Shown here one piece after another: positions 35,912 through 37,183 of a stretch of 37,183 nt of DNA. Made by a program: the position numbers and the translations under genes. The notes beneath the pieces were generated by a model. It did not search any database. It saw only the letters and a list, made by a program, of their open reading frames with translations, and had not been told where the DNA came from. Positions within the stretch are counted from its first letter, which is position 1; each line of letters opens with the position of its first letter. Location of the stretch: positions 1-37,183 of the forward strand of contig CAJQPP010000089.1 of NCBI GenBank assembly GCA_905480235.1, given 5' to 3'. The DNA comes from an uncultured Pirellulaceae bacterium (GTDB taxonomy: Bacteria; Planctomycetota; Planctomycetia; Pirellulales; Pirellulaceae).

Positions 35912-37183
35912 CTAACGCTCGAAAAATCGGATCCATTGCATGCCTTGCGGCGGTACCTCGACGGGCACCACGGCCACATGATCCTCGGCAATCGAAAGTG
36001 TGGATTCTTCTTGGGATTGCGAGGCCATACCGCATTCACCCCGCAAGCCGGTGTAGTAGAGATTGACCCTTAAATCGCGAACCATCTTTCGATCCGTCGG
36101 ATTGTAAACCAACAACATTCCCTGGGTTTCCAACTGAGGATTTACATGCAGCATCCAATCGAGTTCTCTGCCGTCAGGGCGCCGACCGTGGATCACATCG
36201 CTTTCCAAAATATCACGGTGCGTCTTAAACCAAGCGACCGTGTCGGCCACGAGATTACGAGTCCGCTCAGTATCGAATAGACGAGGACCTCGATAACACG
36301 CCTGAACTCCAAACGCGAAGTTGGATTCCATCATTTGGCGATAATGCTTGAGATGCTCGTCCAACGGCTCAATGGTCGCGGCCGCACCGCCACCGTGGTA
36401 CTCCGTCAATGGCACAAACATCCAACCCATCGAGGGCGTCTTATACCAGGTACCGTCAAAAATATTTTGGCGGGTATGAATCAACTGCATTTCCCGAGGA
36501 AGTGACCAATTGACTTCTCGATACCCCATGCCGCACTTGTTGGTCCCATTCAAAAAATAGTAGTCCGGCGCGTTGACATAGATCCCTTGTGCGCGGCACC
36601 AGCGATAGAATTCGTTGGCGATCTGGCCTTGGACCCATCGGGAATCCGCCTCGCCTGCTTGCAGAGGCAGTCGTTCTGTCACGTCGACATCACCGGGATA
36701 GGGTCCGTCATGCTCCAGCAGGTCAAAACCAGTGGCTTGGTAAAATTCACGCAGTGCTTTGTAATAAGCTTGCCCCCAGGGGCTTGTTAGGGCCGGGCAA
36801 TGACCATGGGTTGGCGTTTGTCCGGGTGGTGAAACGATGTCATTTCCACCGCCGATACGGCGGCTGGATAGTAAGCTATACCCCCCAATCTCAACTCCCG
36901 ATTGTTCAGCCAATTCAGCAATTGCCTGCCATCGCCTGAGGTTTTCGCGAGAACCATCCTCGATGTTAAATCCGCTTCCGAAACTTAGAATCACCATCTC
37001 AAACCCAACTTCGGCGGCCTGCTTGATCGCGCGTTCCACCGTCGCAGGGTCAGAAACCGTTAGGTGATGCATGATGGGGTTTTCTGTTATCCACGGTGCG
37101 ATGATGCGATACATTCGCCGCAAGGCCAGACTTCGCCTTTCTCGTTCGGTGCTGTCGTAAACCAACTCAAACGCTCGACAGCT
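35912..37183 (-). CDS. Glycosidase-like (TIM-barrel type) protein, N-terminus cut by window edge
   Basis: The frame is open to the right edge of the window, giving about 423 visible residues; the first possible start inside is only a TTG at 37165, so the gene very likely begins outside. The visible part alternates strands and helices (MVILSFGSGFN, GFDLLEHDGPYPGD, YVNAPDYYFLNG, MGWMFVPLTEYHGG), as in alpha-galactosidase-like barrels, and ends in a beta domain (MLLVYNPTDR). The acidic residues in LLEHDG are candidate catalytic residues. The family could not be assigned with certainty. Confidence 0.6.
   Translation of the reverse strand, partial: SCRAFELVYDSTERERRSLALRRMYRIIAPWITENPIMHHLTVSDPATVERAIKQAAEVGFEMVILSFGSGFNIEDGSRENLRRWQAIAELAEQSGVEIGGYSLLSSRRIGGGNDIVSPPGQTPTHGHCPALTSPWGQAYYKALREFYQATGFDLLEHDGPYPGDVDVTERLPLQAGEADSRWVQGQIANEFYRWCRAQGIYVNAPDYYFLNGTNKCGMGYREVNWSLPREMQLIHTRQNIFDGTWYKTPSMGWMFVPLTEYHGGGAAATIEPLDEHLKHYRQMMESNFAFGVQACYRGPRLFDTERTRNLVADTVAWFKTHRDILESDVIHGRRPDGRELDWMLHVNPQLETQGMLLVYNPTDRKMVRDLRVNLYYTGLRGECGMASQSQEESTLSIAEDHVAVVPVEVPPQGMQWIRFFER

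Overview
The window looks like chromosome from a planctomycete, most plausibly in or near the Pirellulales. This is inferred from gene style only: a MoxR/DUF58/Bat-type operon with very Gln/Asp-rich tails, a secreted sialidase-zincin-cyclophilin multidomain protein, large type I PKS and FAD-halogenase genes, and a haem DUF3365 lipoprotein. No rRNA or marker gene is present, so the assignment is tentative. Everything from base 1 to about 29,810 is on the minus strand, 30,419-35,855 is on the plus strand, and the last gene is minus again.

Region A (1-6,063, minus): an aerotolerance-type operon, transcribed MoxR ATPase, DUF58, BatD-like, BatA-like VWA, then a BatB-BatC fusion. The fusion is cut by the left edge of the window. 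It carries an internal signal-peptide-like segment at the fusion joint and ends in at least 23 tandem 15-bp units encoding Asp-Glu-Ser-Gln-Gln.

Region B (6,589-10,341, minus): a cobalamin-binding protein whose motif residues match the CarH photoreceptor pocket but which has no MerR head, followed by an 823-residue secreted protein combining Asp-box sialidase repeats, an HExxH zincin and a C-terminal cyclophilin.

Region C (10,492-29,808, minus): the highlight, a compact secondary-metabolite locus. In transcription order it encodes an RND efflux pair (lipoprotein adaptor plus permease), a Phe-type ammonia-lyase, an acyl-adenylating ligase with a fused carrier domain, a 2,658-residue PKS (KS-AT-DH-KR-ACP followed by a degenerate KS-AT pair), and two paralogous flavin-dependent halogenase-family enzymes. 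Several genes overlap by 1-4 bases. A coherent reading is Phe to cinnamate, to cinnamoyl-carrier, to an iterative unsaturated polyketide, then halogenation or oxidation and export. That would be a type I analogue of the flexirubin/xanthomonadin aryl-polyene logic. The terminal KS lacks its Cys and the terminal AT lacks its Ser, so this half may act as a built-in chain-length or scaffold unit. No release domain is visible.

Region D (30,377-34,031, plus): a reactive-sulfur operon with an ArsR repressor whose likely operator covers its own -10 box, a CstB-like persulfide dioxygenase-rhodanese, two half-size YeeE/YedE transporters, a 29-residue membrane peptide and a thioredoxin.

Region E (34,349-37,183): a haem-binding DUF3365 lipoprotein, a small methyltransferase-like protein and the C-terminal part of a glycosidase-like protein cut by the right edge. 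No tRNA, rRNA, CRISPR or insertion sequence was recognised.
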